Shown piece by piece: positions 1-12,700 of a DNA stretch of 64,000 bases. The notes under the pieces are model-generated. The model worked only from the letters and a program-made list of their open reading frames with translations, made no database searches and was not told where the DNA came from. The stretch is from positions 21,468,901 to 21,532,900 of the forward strand of contig OY987299.1 of the NCBI GenBank assembly GCA_963920635.1, given 5' to 3'. The DNA comes from Pseudeuparius sepicola. Its lineage: Eukaryota; Arthropoda; Insecta; Coleoptera; Anthribidae. Every line of letters starts with the position of its first letter. Position 1 is the first letter of the stretch. The position numbers and the translations under genes were made by a program.

Positions 1-127
1 TCTCTCTAAAATGCTTCCCACCTTTTCTCGAAACAGCACGCAAACTCCGCAGGCCCCAGCGCGTCGTACAAAATTAGCCAGTCAAGGAAGTAAGAACAGC
101 AGAACTCATACGATCTCTGTGATCCAA

Positions 128-567
128 TATTTTTCTGTCTCAATAATGACATGACGTCAGTTATCACGTGACCCCGAGTCGAACATGGCCGCCGTATGAA
201 GGCGGTTCGCGCTGCGGAATTTTAATTATCAGAAAGGCTAAAATCCGGCTCGACCAAACGTGCTTTCGATGTGTGCATGCAGAAATTGAGCCACAGAGTT
301 TAATTCCAGCACCGATTCGCAAAAAGGTCAGTACATCGAAGCGTTTATTCAAAATCTAGGATGTTTGCGTTGAGAACAAACAAGTTAATTTCCAATTTTC
401 TGTAGTCACCGCTTTCTGTGACCTTGAGGCATGATTTACGTTTAGTTTTGCATTTTCCGGAAAGCGTCTTTTGACGGTCTGTATCTTGTTCAAATAAATA
501 TGTTTTGTCGGAGATAAAAACACTGATAAGATATTTGTTTTATATAAACAGTTTATTCCTTTTCCAG
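128..567 (+). promoter_or_regulatory. Probable STAT promoter and 5' UTR region
   Basis: A perfect CRE octamer TGACGTCA lies at 152-159 and an E-box TCACGTGA at 164-171, 5 bp apart. A plausible 5' splice site (AAAG/GTCAGT, donor at 327) and the 3' splice site TTTTCCAG ending at 567 suggest a non-coding first exon ending near 326 and a ~240-bp 5' UTR intron. No TATA box is obvious. The transcription start is not visible from sequence, and the CRE/E-box pair could serve a divergent gene to the left. Confidence 0.4.
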
Positions 568-703
568 CTAGAAACATGGCTCTGTGGGCTAAAGCCCAAC
601 AACTTCCACCCAACAGTCTACAGCAGATTAGAAGCATTTATGGAGAGAATTTCCCTATAGAAGTGAGGCACTGCTTGGCACAATATATTGAGGACAATTT
701 TGG
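568..703 (+). CDS. Stat92E-like: STAT exon 1 (coding from 576), N-terminal domain start
   Basis: The acceptor is TTTTCCAG at 561-567 and ATG lies 8 nt inside the exon. It encodes residues 1-42 plus two bases of Gly43, opening with [17 protein letters not shown] and containing FPIEVRH and YIEDNF. This is the conserved start of STAT5-type N-terminal domains, which mediate tetramer formation and nuclear import. The donor is GG/GTTTGT at 704. Continuing the open frame past 703 loses similarity, so the splice is preferred over read-through. Confidence 0.93.
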
Positions 704-3700
704 GTTTGTATTCAAGAATATTTCTAGGCTTATCATCAAGTTGTCATTATTTATCTCACTGCCGACTGCCCACAAATGTGTACACTCAGTATCCTGTTAG
801 GGACCACAGGTCGCAGGTACTGATGTCACTATTTCCTGCACTATACCAGAGAATAAATAGCTTCACAACAGAAGCCTCCTTAACGGCATCGACATGTATG
901 TGTCAAAAATTTCAATTTACAGAAAAATATCCAGTATTTTAAACATAAATTTGGTTGTAATACAATCTCTTTGCAAAGTAAATTAATGTGAAGTCAAATA
1001 AAATGCACTATGCTTATCTCTGCAGAAGATATTTCGCCTAGAAGCGAGTCTCCTTTTGACAAATAAATGTCACTAAGGAATTGTCTGTATTACTCGTTAG
1101 TCTGGGACCTGGACCAACACTATATTAAAGACCTGTGCATAGCGCTGTTTCAAGCGATCGCCATTGGCGCTACACGACGAAACAAATTTACACGGTGGTT
1201 CTAGTTAAAACACCATTGTTGCAGAATCTTTTATAAAATAAAAACATGCAAATATGTCTGTTACAACGAAGTTAATATTCAAAATAAAATAAAATATTTG
1301 TTTGTTATGTCCCTCTAATTTGACAAGTTCACATGGCATATTTCCAGACATTTTCTAAGAAAAGTGAGTCTAAAAAGCAAGCAAGAGTATTTGGTACCTT
1401 TTGGTTTGAAACACAGTCCATGGCTAGTTGTAGTATGTGAAAGCATAAAACACATTAGATTTGACAGTTTCTTCTTTATATGGAGGCCTATTGGTTCGCT
1501 TTGAAGCTATAAACAAAATTTTCTATTTTCATTCCTGCATACGTTAAAAAATACTCTTTCAAAATAATATCTTTAATTTTCGCTTCTTCAGCTGGTTGAT
1601 CAGATCATACCCTAATTCCAAAATAGTGTTTGTTCTTCTGAAATTCACCTAATGGTCTGTGCAACCATTTTCTTCATGTGCGCGAAAATTTCATGTTATC
1701 ACAAACAAATCTACCTCGGAAAGCCGTATTAATAGGATAAAACTGCCAAATACTAGATGCAAAGACAATTCGTTACCGTAAAAAGAAGGTAAATCGTAAT
1801 AAAGCCGGATATTTAAAATTTTGGATTTTTTAAACGTCAGAAACTGACATCCCAATACCCCCAGAATGCCCTCCTATAACCTATAATTTTTTTCGTCGTG
1901 TAGCGCCACCCCAATCCGTGAACAACAATGAAATATGACGGCATGCTCGGGTCTTTAATATAGTGTTGGTCCAGCTGTGACTATACCTACTCATCTTGCT
2001 GAATAACGGGACCAGAGAATTGACACATTGGTAAAATTTTATTCATACTAACAATGGCCCTCATAAAATAAACTGGACCGCCATTGGGCCCTAGTCTCTC
2101 CACCAATTTTTAGCCATCCTCCAGAGGGCGCTGGCGCCCGCCTGGATAGCCGCCATATTGTGTGCATTCTAGGAGATTTAGAGGGTATTCTGGGGGAAAA
2201 GCGAAATTTGTGGTGGCAACACAAAATGACATTTGACAACGGCCAACCACGGCCCTCGTGCATTTGGCAGCCAATGACGTGTGCGCCCAGTGTGGCAGAC
2301 CTTTCGGTTGGAAATATACACTTTCAAAATGCCCACCATTGGTATTTTTGAAACGGTAAGAGCTACAAGGTTGGTTAAATTAGACAAAAGTTGCGCATTT
2401 TGATGTGTTTCAAGAATCTATAAAGAAATTTGACATAGCTCATGTGGTTACTAAAATAACCTGAAAAAACTGAAAACTTCCACTTTTTTATTTTGTCCGT
2501 AACTTTTTTAATATCAAACGGAATTGAATGAAATTTGGTGGAATTACGTAATTAGGTACGGGCTTTCGAATGCACTATTCAGAAAAATTGTCTGCCTACT
2601 GGATCTTTAGGTGTTCATAACCAAATTTCGATTTTCTTATGGCGGCCATATTGGATTTTACCACCATTGGATAGAGCAAAACATTACGAATACAACCATG
2701 TATCACAACACCTAATTAAACCCACTTAAATGTCAAATTTCTAATATTTTAAATATTTTGAAGCCAGGCAGTAGGCCATGATTCCGAAAACAATATCAAT
2801 AACTGTCACCTATAGTCCAGTCTGAATAAAATAGAAAGTAGGTCAGTCTTGCGCAATGCGACATTTGGATCGATGATCAAAAACAAAGTTGCCAAACGTG
2901 GCATATAAAGTTTTCTTTCCACGTCGAAATATAATCCATAACCCGCGATTTCTGATCACTTGCCTCGTTGATATGGCAACCTCGAATTCCAGGTTCTCCT
3001 TCTGTCAGCTCTAGCGCCTCTGATTGGCTTAAAGGCCGAGCACGCCAAATATCTATTTTTAGAGGGTCCGCAATCCATGGGCGCATCACGTCGCGAATAC
3101 CTTCTCCCGTGCATACTGAAAACCGCGGTTTTGCATTACGGCAGGGGGCGAGTGCTGTAGATTGTGCCACCTTATTTCTGAGTGTTTATTGTAACAATTA
3201 TACGTTAAAAATGCAGGAAACACCTTCATTTAGGCCATTTAGGGAATTTTAAACAATATGGGGACGCCCATGGTGGCTTTCATAGAAATAATCGGCGAAT
3301 TCTATACTGCGCATGACTGACCTGCTTTCTATTTTATCCAGACTGAAGTATAATAAACAGAAATGTCAAATTAGATGTCAAAAGTTTATTTATTTAACGT
3401 TATTTTAATAAGAACAAGGAACTAAATACTAATAAATAGATAGATGGCGCCAGGGGTCAGTAACTTTTGTACGGGTTGAATTTTAAAGTCATGGTATCTG
3501 TGCTTTTTTAAAATCTTGTTAACTGCCCCTAACGACAAACCACATTCCCTGGCAATTTTCCTTTGCGATGTCTCTGGATTTAAATGAATTTGAGCCAAAA
3601 CATTGATTTCACTTACAGCTCCTCTAGCTCTTACAAAATCATTTCTTCTTTTGTTTTATAACGTCGCGTCTGCTTCCAAACGCCTACACAACCTTCGGAA

Positions 3701-6700
3701 AATAGTTCTGTTAGGCTGTCTTCGTTCGGGGTATAATTCTTGATACTGGCTAGAATTACGGTAGTTTCGAATATAAACATTGTACATATCCAATCTTTCA
3801 TTTATTGGATATTGTTGGGGCATGATTCAATAAGCTTTAGTCACTTAAGACGGTTAACACACAATTTTAAGTAGTTAACAAAGGTTATGGGAACTAACTG
3901 ACGTTTCAGTTTATTAGGTGACAGTTATTGATATTGTTTTCGGTATCATGGCCTACTGCCTGGCTTCAAAATATTTAAAATATTAGAAATTTGACATTTA
4001 AGTGGGTTTAATTAGATGTTGTGATACATGGTTGTATTCGTAATTTTTTGCTCTATCCAATGGTGGTCAAATCCAATATGGCCGCCATAAGAAAATCGAA
4101 ATTTGGTTATGAACCCCTAAAGATCCATAGGCAGAGAATTTTTCTGAATAGTGCATTCGAAAGCCCGTACCTAATTACGTAATTCCCCCAAATTTCATTC
4201 AATTCCGTTTGATATTAAAAAAGTTACGGACAAAATAAAAAAGTGGAAGTTTTCAGTTTTTCAAGTTATTTTAGTAACCACGTGAGCTATGTCAAATTTC
4301 TTTACAGATTCTTGAAACACGTCAAAATGCACAACTTTTGTCTACTTTAACCAACCTTGTAGCTCTTACCGTTTTAAAAATACCAATGGTGGGCATTTTG
4401 AAAGTGAACACCCTGTATATGTATATAGGTGGGACAAGTGATTGTATTGGAAGAGCAGAACAGTTTATTTTACGAGGGCCGTGAATCAACTGGACCGCCA
4501 ATGCGCCCTAGTCCCTCCACCAATTTTCAGCCATCCGGCCTGGTTAGCCGCCATATTGTGTGCATTCTGGGGGATTTAGAGCAGTGGTGTATCCAGGACT
4601 AACGTCTGGGGGGGGGAGGGGGGGGGGGCAATCAGTTATAAATAACAAAACAGAACAAAACATATTTTCTGAAATGAATAAATACAGGGTGTCCAGAAAT
4701 AAATGCACCAACTTGAAAAATTAAAAAGGAAAATGGAAAATATGACGAAAAGTTCATATGAACAAATTTTATTTTTGATTTTTTTAAGTAACTTTTTGAG
4801 ACGACAAAATTTTCTTGCAAAATTTGGTAGCCGTGGTTTTTTGGGAAGAGAATTCATAAATTGGTATTATTTTTGGTGCAATCCGTAGAGAGCGCTGCTG
4901 CGTACGCTATCATCGAGGCTATCATTATTTAATTAAATTTGCCCTAACTTTTTTGACAGTAAACTTTTACGACATTTTGTGAATGTATCCTCTTCCCACA
5001 CGTTTTCTAAGCAAAAAAGGTATACTAAATTTTGTCGTCTCAAAAAGTTACCTAAAACAATTGAAAATAAAATTTCAATTTCAACTTCCTGCATCTCGAA
5101 AAGCAAACATCTGCGGACCTATGTTCATATGAACTTTTCGTCGTATTTTCCATTTTTCTTTTTTAATTTTTTAAGTTATATATGAACTTTTCGTCGTATT
5201 TTCCATTTTTCTTTTTTAATTTTTTAAGTTATTATTTTTTAAGTAATTATTAAGTCACCCTGTATAACATAAAAATAATTGTGGGAACCAGTAAAATCTA
5301 TATCACAAAATCAAGTATTATTTTTTTTTGGTCTTGAGCTCGTCAAATATCTTCTCTGGAGATATGGGTATTTCAGGGTACACATAAAGGAGTGTCAACC
5401 CATTCAGTCAGTTTTCACTAATATTGTTTCTAATATAAATTTTTAAAATTTTCATTTTTGAAAATGTTCTTTCTGGCACACTGTAATTGTGCAAAATATG
5501 TTTAGTAGGTTGTTTTGCCTAATTTACGGTTACGCGCTGCGACCGAGGGAGTGTGCATAATATACAGCGGCGCGTTCTCAAATCTACTGCACAGGTTTTA
5601 ATTTCGAGAAGACAAGATGAAACCAATAATAAATTGTAGATGTTTGATGTTCAGTGCATTTTCAGGTTAGGCCAGGAGTATATAATTTTTGGTATTATTA
5701 ATTTTGATATTAAAAATCTCGTTTATCTCGACAGCTCGGGGGGGGGGGGGGGCAATTGCCCCCTTTGCCCCCCCCTGAATACGCCACTGATTTAGAGTGC
5801 ATTCTAGGAGAAAAGCGAAATTTGTGGCCGCAACACAAAATGATATTTGACAACGGCCAACTACGGCTCTCGAGCATTTGACATTTGACAATCAATATTG
5901 CCGACCTAATTATACTTGTAAAAAAATTTATTTTAAATTTTTCGAAAAAATTCATCCTTCATAAAAAAGTCTGCTTGTTCTTAAAATAAGATTGGCATGA
6001 AAAAACTTAACATTACTTACTTATACTGGGTGACCAGAAAATTGAAGAAACGTTAATTCACACAGAAGTAAACTGCTTCTATTTGTAGAGATATTGAAAA
6101 AAAATATTAAAGAAAATTTGTTCAGCATGGTAAATTATTTAGGCATACAAAATTTGAAAGCCTTACTCTTACTTTGATTTTTTTATTTATTTTTTGTTTT
6201 TCTTCGATTAAATGATTTTATGCAGGTAGTACGACAAAACTGTATAAATAAAAGTTACTCAGCGTAGGCAACTCTGTATGATGCAAATATTTTTAACAGT
6301 CCTGGACCTGCTTTGAGTTTCTCCATTATTTTCCAATATACAAAGTAGGCCTTGAATCGTTAATTTTTGTCATGATGCGCAGTTTTCCATTCTGAAGAAG
6401 TTTTCTTAATACAGTTTTGTCGTACTATTTACAAAAAATCATTCAAGTATTTGAAGAAAAAAAGAATAAAATCAAAAACATCAAAGTAGGCCTAACGCTT
6501 TGAAATTTTGTACACCTAAGTAACTTACCACAATGAACAAATTTTCTTTATAACTTTTTTCACTATCTCTACAAATGAGGTAGTTTACTCTTATGCTAAT
6601 TAACGTTTCTTCAATTTTCTGGTCACCCAGTATGTATAACTTAACTTTTTCCATGCCATTCTTATTTTAAGGACAAGGAGACTTTTTTGTCAAGAATGAC

Positions 6701-9700
6701 TTTTTGTCGGAAAATTGAAAATAATTTTTTTTACAGGTATAGTTAAGTCCATCCGTGGACACACTGTATATGTATATAGGTGGGACAAATGATCGTATTT
6801 GAAGAGCAGTCCAGTTTATTTTACGAGGGCCGTGATACCAACCGACAAATCAGGGGTGCCAGGGCCGTATTTAATTTTTTGTTTAGACCAAAACACAGAA
6901 ATATTGCTACTTCTTTCAAAGATGTTTGTCTGGGCGTCTAGACAGAAACAATAACAAAATACCTGGATCGTTTTCGTTTCGATTAGACTTTTCGACAAGT
7001 TGCAGCTTACTCAATACGCCTTAATACAACCCTGTTTTTTTCTGTCATCACCACTGTATTAAAGACCTGTGCATAGCGCTGTTTCAAGCGATCGCCACTG
7101 GCGCCACACGACAAAACAAATCGGTTTGGTTTAATATTAAAACACCATTGTTGCAGAATCTTTTATTAATAAAATAAAACCATGCAAATGTGTCTGTTAC
7201 AATGAATTTAATATCCAAAATAAAATAAAATATTTGTTTGTTATGTCCCTCTAATTTGACAAATGCACATGGCGTATTTCCATACATTTTCTCAAGAAAA
7301 ACAAGTCTAAAAAGCAAGCAAGAGTATTTGGTACCTTTTGGTTTGAAATGAAGTCGGCTAGTTGTAGTGTAAGTAAGCATAAAACGCATTCGATTTTTCA
7401 GTATCTTCTTTATATGGAGGACTATGGTTCGCTTTGGAGCTATAAACAAAATTTTCTATTTTCATTCTTGCATACGTTACAAAATACTCTTCCGAAATAA
7501 TATCTAGAATTTTCGCTTCTTCAGCTGGTTGATCAGATCATCCCATATTTCCAGAATAGTGTATAATTCTTCTGCAATTATTCACCTAATGGTCTGTGCA
7601 GTGTGCAAACCATTTTCTTCATGTGCATGGAAATTTCATGCTATCACAAACAAATCTACCGATAAAAGCTGTGTTAATAGGATAAAACTGCTAAATACTG
7701 GACGCAAAGACAACTCGTTACCATAAAAAGAAGGCAAATCGTAATAAAGCTGGATATTTAAAATTTGGGCCATTTTAAACGTCAGTAACTGACATACCAA
7801 TAATCACAGATTACCCCCCATTGAGGTAGTATGGAGGGGAGAAGCTGTCACGTGACCCAAAACGGGTTCACCTACGTCATAGATTACCAAAACAACGTCA
7901 ATTTGTTGACTCGGTGTTAAAAGTGCATTAAAAGTGGCTAAAAGTGCAGTTTTCCTTGTTATTGCGAGCTATTGACCTCTGGAAATAAATATGTCATGTG
8001 CTGTACGTTGTTGCAGTAGCAATTCTAAAGTGGACAAAAAGAAATTCACAGGAATTACATTTCACAGGTAATGTAAACAATATACAGAGCCGTATCAATA
8101 TAATTTATAATATCCACTTTGATACTTTATGAAAAGAAAAATATAACCTTTAGGTATGTATTTCTCAAGGATTGCCTACAGGGTGTTTCTACCTTCGATT
8201 AAAAATAACCCCATATTTTCTTTTGTAGGTTTTTTATAATTTTACTAGAAATACTGTTTAATCAGACCCTGGCGTGTCAGCCATATTAAACTTAGCCTCG
8301 CCCCCTGAACCCGTTTGCTATATGCAACAAAGTAATGTTATGGTGCCTCCCCCCCATACTACCTGAATTTTACCCCCCTATAACCTATAATAAGTCGCCA
8401 TTTTTTTCGTCGAATGGCGCCACCCCAATTCGTAAACAACAATGAAATATGACGACATGCTTGGGTTTTTAATATAGTGTCGGTCCAGCCTAAACAAATT
8501 CTAAGTGACAAATAAGTCAAAAATGAAAAATCTTGGTGAATTTCCAATTGAACGTATGGGGTAAACATGCCAGTGGTCGACCACATAAGACCATATTTAA
8601 AAGTAATGCGCTAAGAAAATGCATTAAGGTCTCCCAAACAGGTGACGGCCATTTCGAAATATCCACCAAAATGATACCAACATTTAGTACTTTTCGGGTA
8701 CATTGTTCTCAGCAACTACATAACTTTTCAATAAAATGTAACGTAATAAGCACTATTACTTTTTTGTTACGACTTCGATAGATCTGTGATGGTTTACGTT
8801 ACGACTTTGACGCTTTTTATAGGAATAGAAAGATGTTATAGTTTGTGGAGGACAGTGCCCCTCTTTTGTTCTTCAGTTTGCTCAGGCGCCAGTTTTTTAT
8901 AGTGGTATGCTCCACTTGTCTTTTCTCGGATAGTTCAGTGAAGAAGAAAATTCCAAAGTTCGTTTAGCTATTTTGTTTTGTTTGTTCTGTTGGGACTAGG
9001 GAGTAAATAACACAATAGACAAGTTTTTACAATTTATTTACCAATATTACGTACAACACGATACCAGTTTATTATTCTCAATAGGTAAATAATACTTGAA
9101 AATCAACAACAACAGAATCAACTAATTATTACAAAATCATACACTACTACACTACTAAAATTGAACTGTGCCATAAACAGAAAAATAAAGCATTTTTAGC
9201 AAATGAAAACTAATAATTTAATGTTGAGGCGAAATAATAATATACACCTGGAATTAGTCGGAGAAATAGTTTAGTTTGACTTCTGGCTTTGTAGAGTTCC
9301 TGGCCACTTGTCTAGCAGTACCAAAAATTGGCTCTCAACGGACAATGGCCGGCAGTTACACCTGACGTCAAGTATAAACTATTTATCTGTCGATCTCGGG
9401 TTTTGCAAAGTTCCTGGCCTCTTGCCTGGCAGTACAAGTACTCTACAATATCAAGGGCCGGCAGTTAAACCTGATATCACCTTTTTATAAATAATAATGT
9501 TCAGTCAAAGAAAATACCTTGGGCACTATAGCAAAATGAAATGGTTATCATACAAGATTTTCTTACCTATACTGCTAAATCGGTGGTCGATCAAAATCTG
9601 ATAAATTCGTATTTTTCGGTTCCCCTTTTTATACCCGAGTCCGGCCGGGCTGGTGGGGTCGGAAAAAAGAGCCCGGTTGCTATGCCGGCATCGAGACTTG

Positions 9701-12700
9701 GTGCGGTGCGAAATACATAAAAAAAAAACTAGAAAAATCTCATACACCAATAGCCGGCGATGCGACGCAGCTTCTGGTAATAAGACTCAATAGTATGAAT
9801 AAATTGAATCGGTTTTCCAAAAAGAAACGCGTCTCTAGCCCTAGAAATAACGATTATTTCCTACTAAATATATTTTACAAAAGTATTGCCCGCCTGCAAT
9901 CAATAGCGACTTTTAAAACACGGTATATAAAATACGAAAATGCGAAAAATAAGATTTTGTTCAAATTACAATATATTACTTGCTTTTTACGCATTCATCT
10001 AGCCGGTAAAAATAATAAAAACTACTCGGCGCGGTGCGGTCGGCAGAAAAAATTTAAAATACGTTCCTTTCTAGTAAAAAAATAACGAACTTCGTTACAA
10101 AAATAATATGAAATATAGATAGTAGCAACTCTCTAGTCATTCCCGCTGATTCTTAAAAAGTATTAAAATTGCCTCAAATAACATTATTTCAATTGAAGAC
10201 CCTGGCTTAAAAAGGCTATAAGCCACATTTGGCATATTTTGAGAAAAAAGGTTTAAACATATATTTAAATATGTCAAATCCAATTTAAAAAATAATTTAT
10301 TTTTAAAGTTCTAGGAACACAGGAATTGGCACCTATTGTGTTATATGTAACGTCCAATAGTAAAAGAATGCACTATATTAGTGTTAAAGGGGTTTATTTA
10401 AAAAAATTGTGGCTTGCATCCTTATTACACCAAAATAAACCTCCTATTATTTGTGTAACTTGAGCCAAGATTTCGACATATTTGGAGTCTTTTCAGGTGT
10501 TGTCAAATGAACACGGCGTTTTCTAGGTAAATAATCATAAAATTTGAAGTTTAGGATTAAGATTCAAACAAGTCAAAATTAAATAAGAAAAATAATTTCG
10601 GTAAAAGGCTATATGCCGCAGAAATTTAGGAGTAAGCCTCAAATAAGTCAAAATTAAATAAGGAATAATTTTGGTAAAAGGGTATATGCCACAGTAGGAT
10701 AAACTCCTGCCTGTTGTGCATCAGGATAACGAAAAACTGTCACTACTATCACTTGCAAAATAGTCCCTGTCCTTTATACTATCATCCGAATCCCACAAAT
10801 TCTCATTATCATCCTCCAAGCCACTAGAAAAAAAAATAATTTTCGCGTGACGGTCTAGCATGTTGAGCATCCATATCGGTGGCTTATAGCTTTATTCTGA
10901 AATTTTTGCCGGTAAAATAGTAATATGAATACGGTCATTTTGATACGGTGGCGCCATCTGTTAACTAATAGTTGAAAAATTAATTGTGTGGCTTCTACCC
11001 TTATTAAATATTAAGTTAAATCAGAAATCTCAATATTAGTATACTTGTCGCTTACACCCTTTTTAAGCTAAGGGCTTCAATTTGTCAATTTTATGTGCTG
11101 TTTTGGGGCAAGGGGCGCCTTAACATGCAGTTTAGGGTCATATATTTTTATATAACGTATTAATTGGAAAAACAAATGAACTCTGGGTAGCTCAAAGAAC
11201 TTTCTTCAATTCAGTAATACAACAATTGAAAAGAAGTTAACAGTTTCAGAAAACAATATACATATGAAGAAATATTTTCCAAGAAATCAGGAACCTTAGT
11301 TCAGGTAGTTCAGGACCTGTCTAAAAGATGACACTCACGGCAATCACGGCATATTTCCCGATATTTTGGACGGGTGTTGCCCGATAGTCGAATTTGTCAT
11401 ACTTTTACACAAATAAGGATAGGTCAGGAAACATTGCTGACTAAGTATACGATATTACTTGAATGAAGTTTTTTTATGGAAATAGAACTATATGAAATTC
11501 TTGGTTTACAGTTTTCCCTCATTTTACATTCAGAAGTTCTAATGTGTAATAAGGGTAGGAAATAAGATATAAAAGTTTTTGTGATTTGTTATGTTTACAT
11601 GGTAAAAATATACCATAAAAATGACAAACCAAATCTTACTTAGACCTTTTTTTTATAATTTGAAATTTATTCTTTTATAAGTATATTACAATGTGTCTAG
11701 CATAAATATTATGTAGTTATCACTGTTGTATTATATAATTTTAGTGATGTGACCTCAGATCAAATTATCAAACATTAATATGTCTAGACTACATTTTTAG
11801 AGTTGCCAGACAGCAATAATGGGGTCATTTCATAAAAAAAATTTGTTTTCTTTGCGTTTACTTTATGTATTATGTCTTCAAAGTCCCACAAAGTCCACCC
11901 GTTTGTTTTTATTATCTTTAACTAGGGCAAAAATTAGAATAGAAATTAGAAAATCGGGGTCTTGCTGACGTCAGCTGGACCCTTTACCAGTCAGTTTCAT
12001 AAGTTCGGGCTAAAAAATTTAATAGATTCACTTGTTTTTTAACACTTATTATTAATAAAAAGTATACAACTGGGGTGTATTAATTATATGGCACACCATT
12101 ATAACCAGATTGTAGTTTCATTATAGTTTTATGATGTAATTTAAATAGGACATTTTAAAGTAATAAACCCTCCTAGGTAGACGACAAAATAGCCGGCAAC
12201 ATCGCACCACTGTCATTTCGATTGTTTACGTCTTACGTCGTCGAAGTTAACCTCATCGATAGTTGGTGATTAAATTTGTTCTTTGTGTTGAGCGTTTTTT
12301 CAATTCTCATTATGAAAACTAAACAATGGGTGGTATGAATAAAAACGAAGTACTTGCTACTACTACAAGTATTAGTATCTTCTACCTAGTATTTACTTTG
12401 AAACGAAATAGATACTACATTTCCGTAGTTCTCTGACAGGTGAAGTAAATACTACGGAAATGCAGTATCTACTTCGTTTTAAAGTAAATACTAGGTAGAA
12501 GATACTAATACTTGTAGTAGTAGCAAGTACTTCGTTTTTATTGATACCACCCAATGCTTTAACAAAGCCGTCTTCCATGCTGAACACTATTATGTTAAGC
12601 AGTAACTCACAACAAAACGTAAACGATGGCTAGCCAAACGAATAACGAATTACCAACAAAAACAAACCAACGCAATAAATAGGTCACAGCTGTGATTTGA

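Larger units (their letters stand above)
2317..4417. mobile_element. Fold-back element, ~490-bp arms, with nested insertion
   Basis: Left arm 2317-2812 and right arm about 3900-4417 are inverted copies: 'aaaatgcccaccattggtat', 'gcggccatattggat' and 'gtaggccatgat' all recur inverted. The right end is the TACAGGGTGTTCA type; the left end has lost part of it. The interior holds a MITE (2811-3352) and a decayed transposase N-terminus (3422-3823, minus). Confidence 0.8.
7048..8488 (+). mobile_element. TIR element family B, copy 2, with an insertion
   Basis: Same orientation and content as 1109-1974 (shared 'ctgtgcatagcgctgtttcaa', 'caccattgttgcagaatctt', 'aacaacaatgaaatatgac'). The left terminus is eroded. 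A second element carrying a THAP-like exon is inserted at 7819-8369. Confidence 0.7.

Noticed and set aside
2877..3252. Overlapping ~95-codon frames in MITE family C
   Set aside because: The element is non-coding; the frames are not kept in the second copy.
9526..10085. Open frames around a GC-richer patch in intron 1
   Set aside because: No similarity to any family that I recognise and no splice context.
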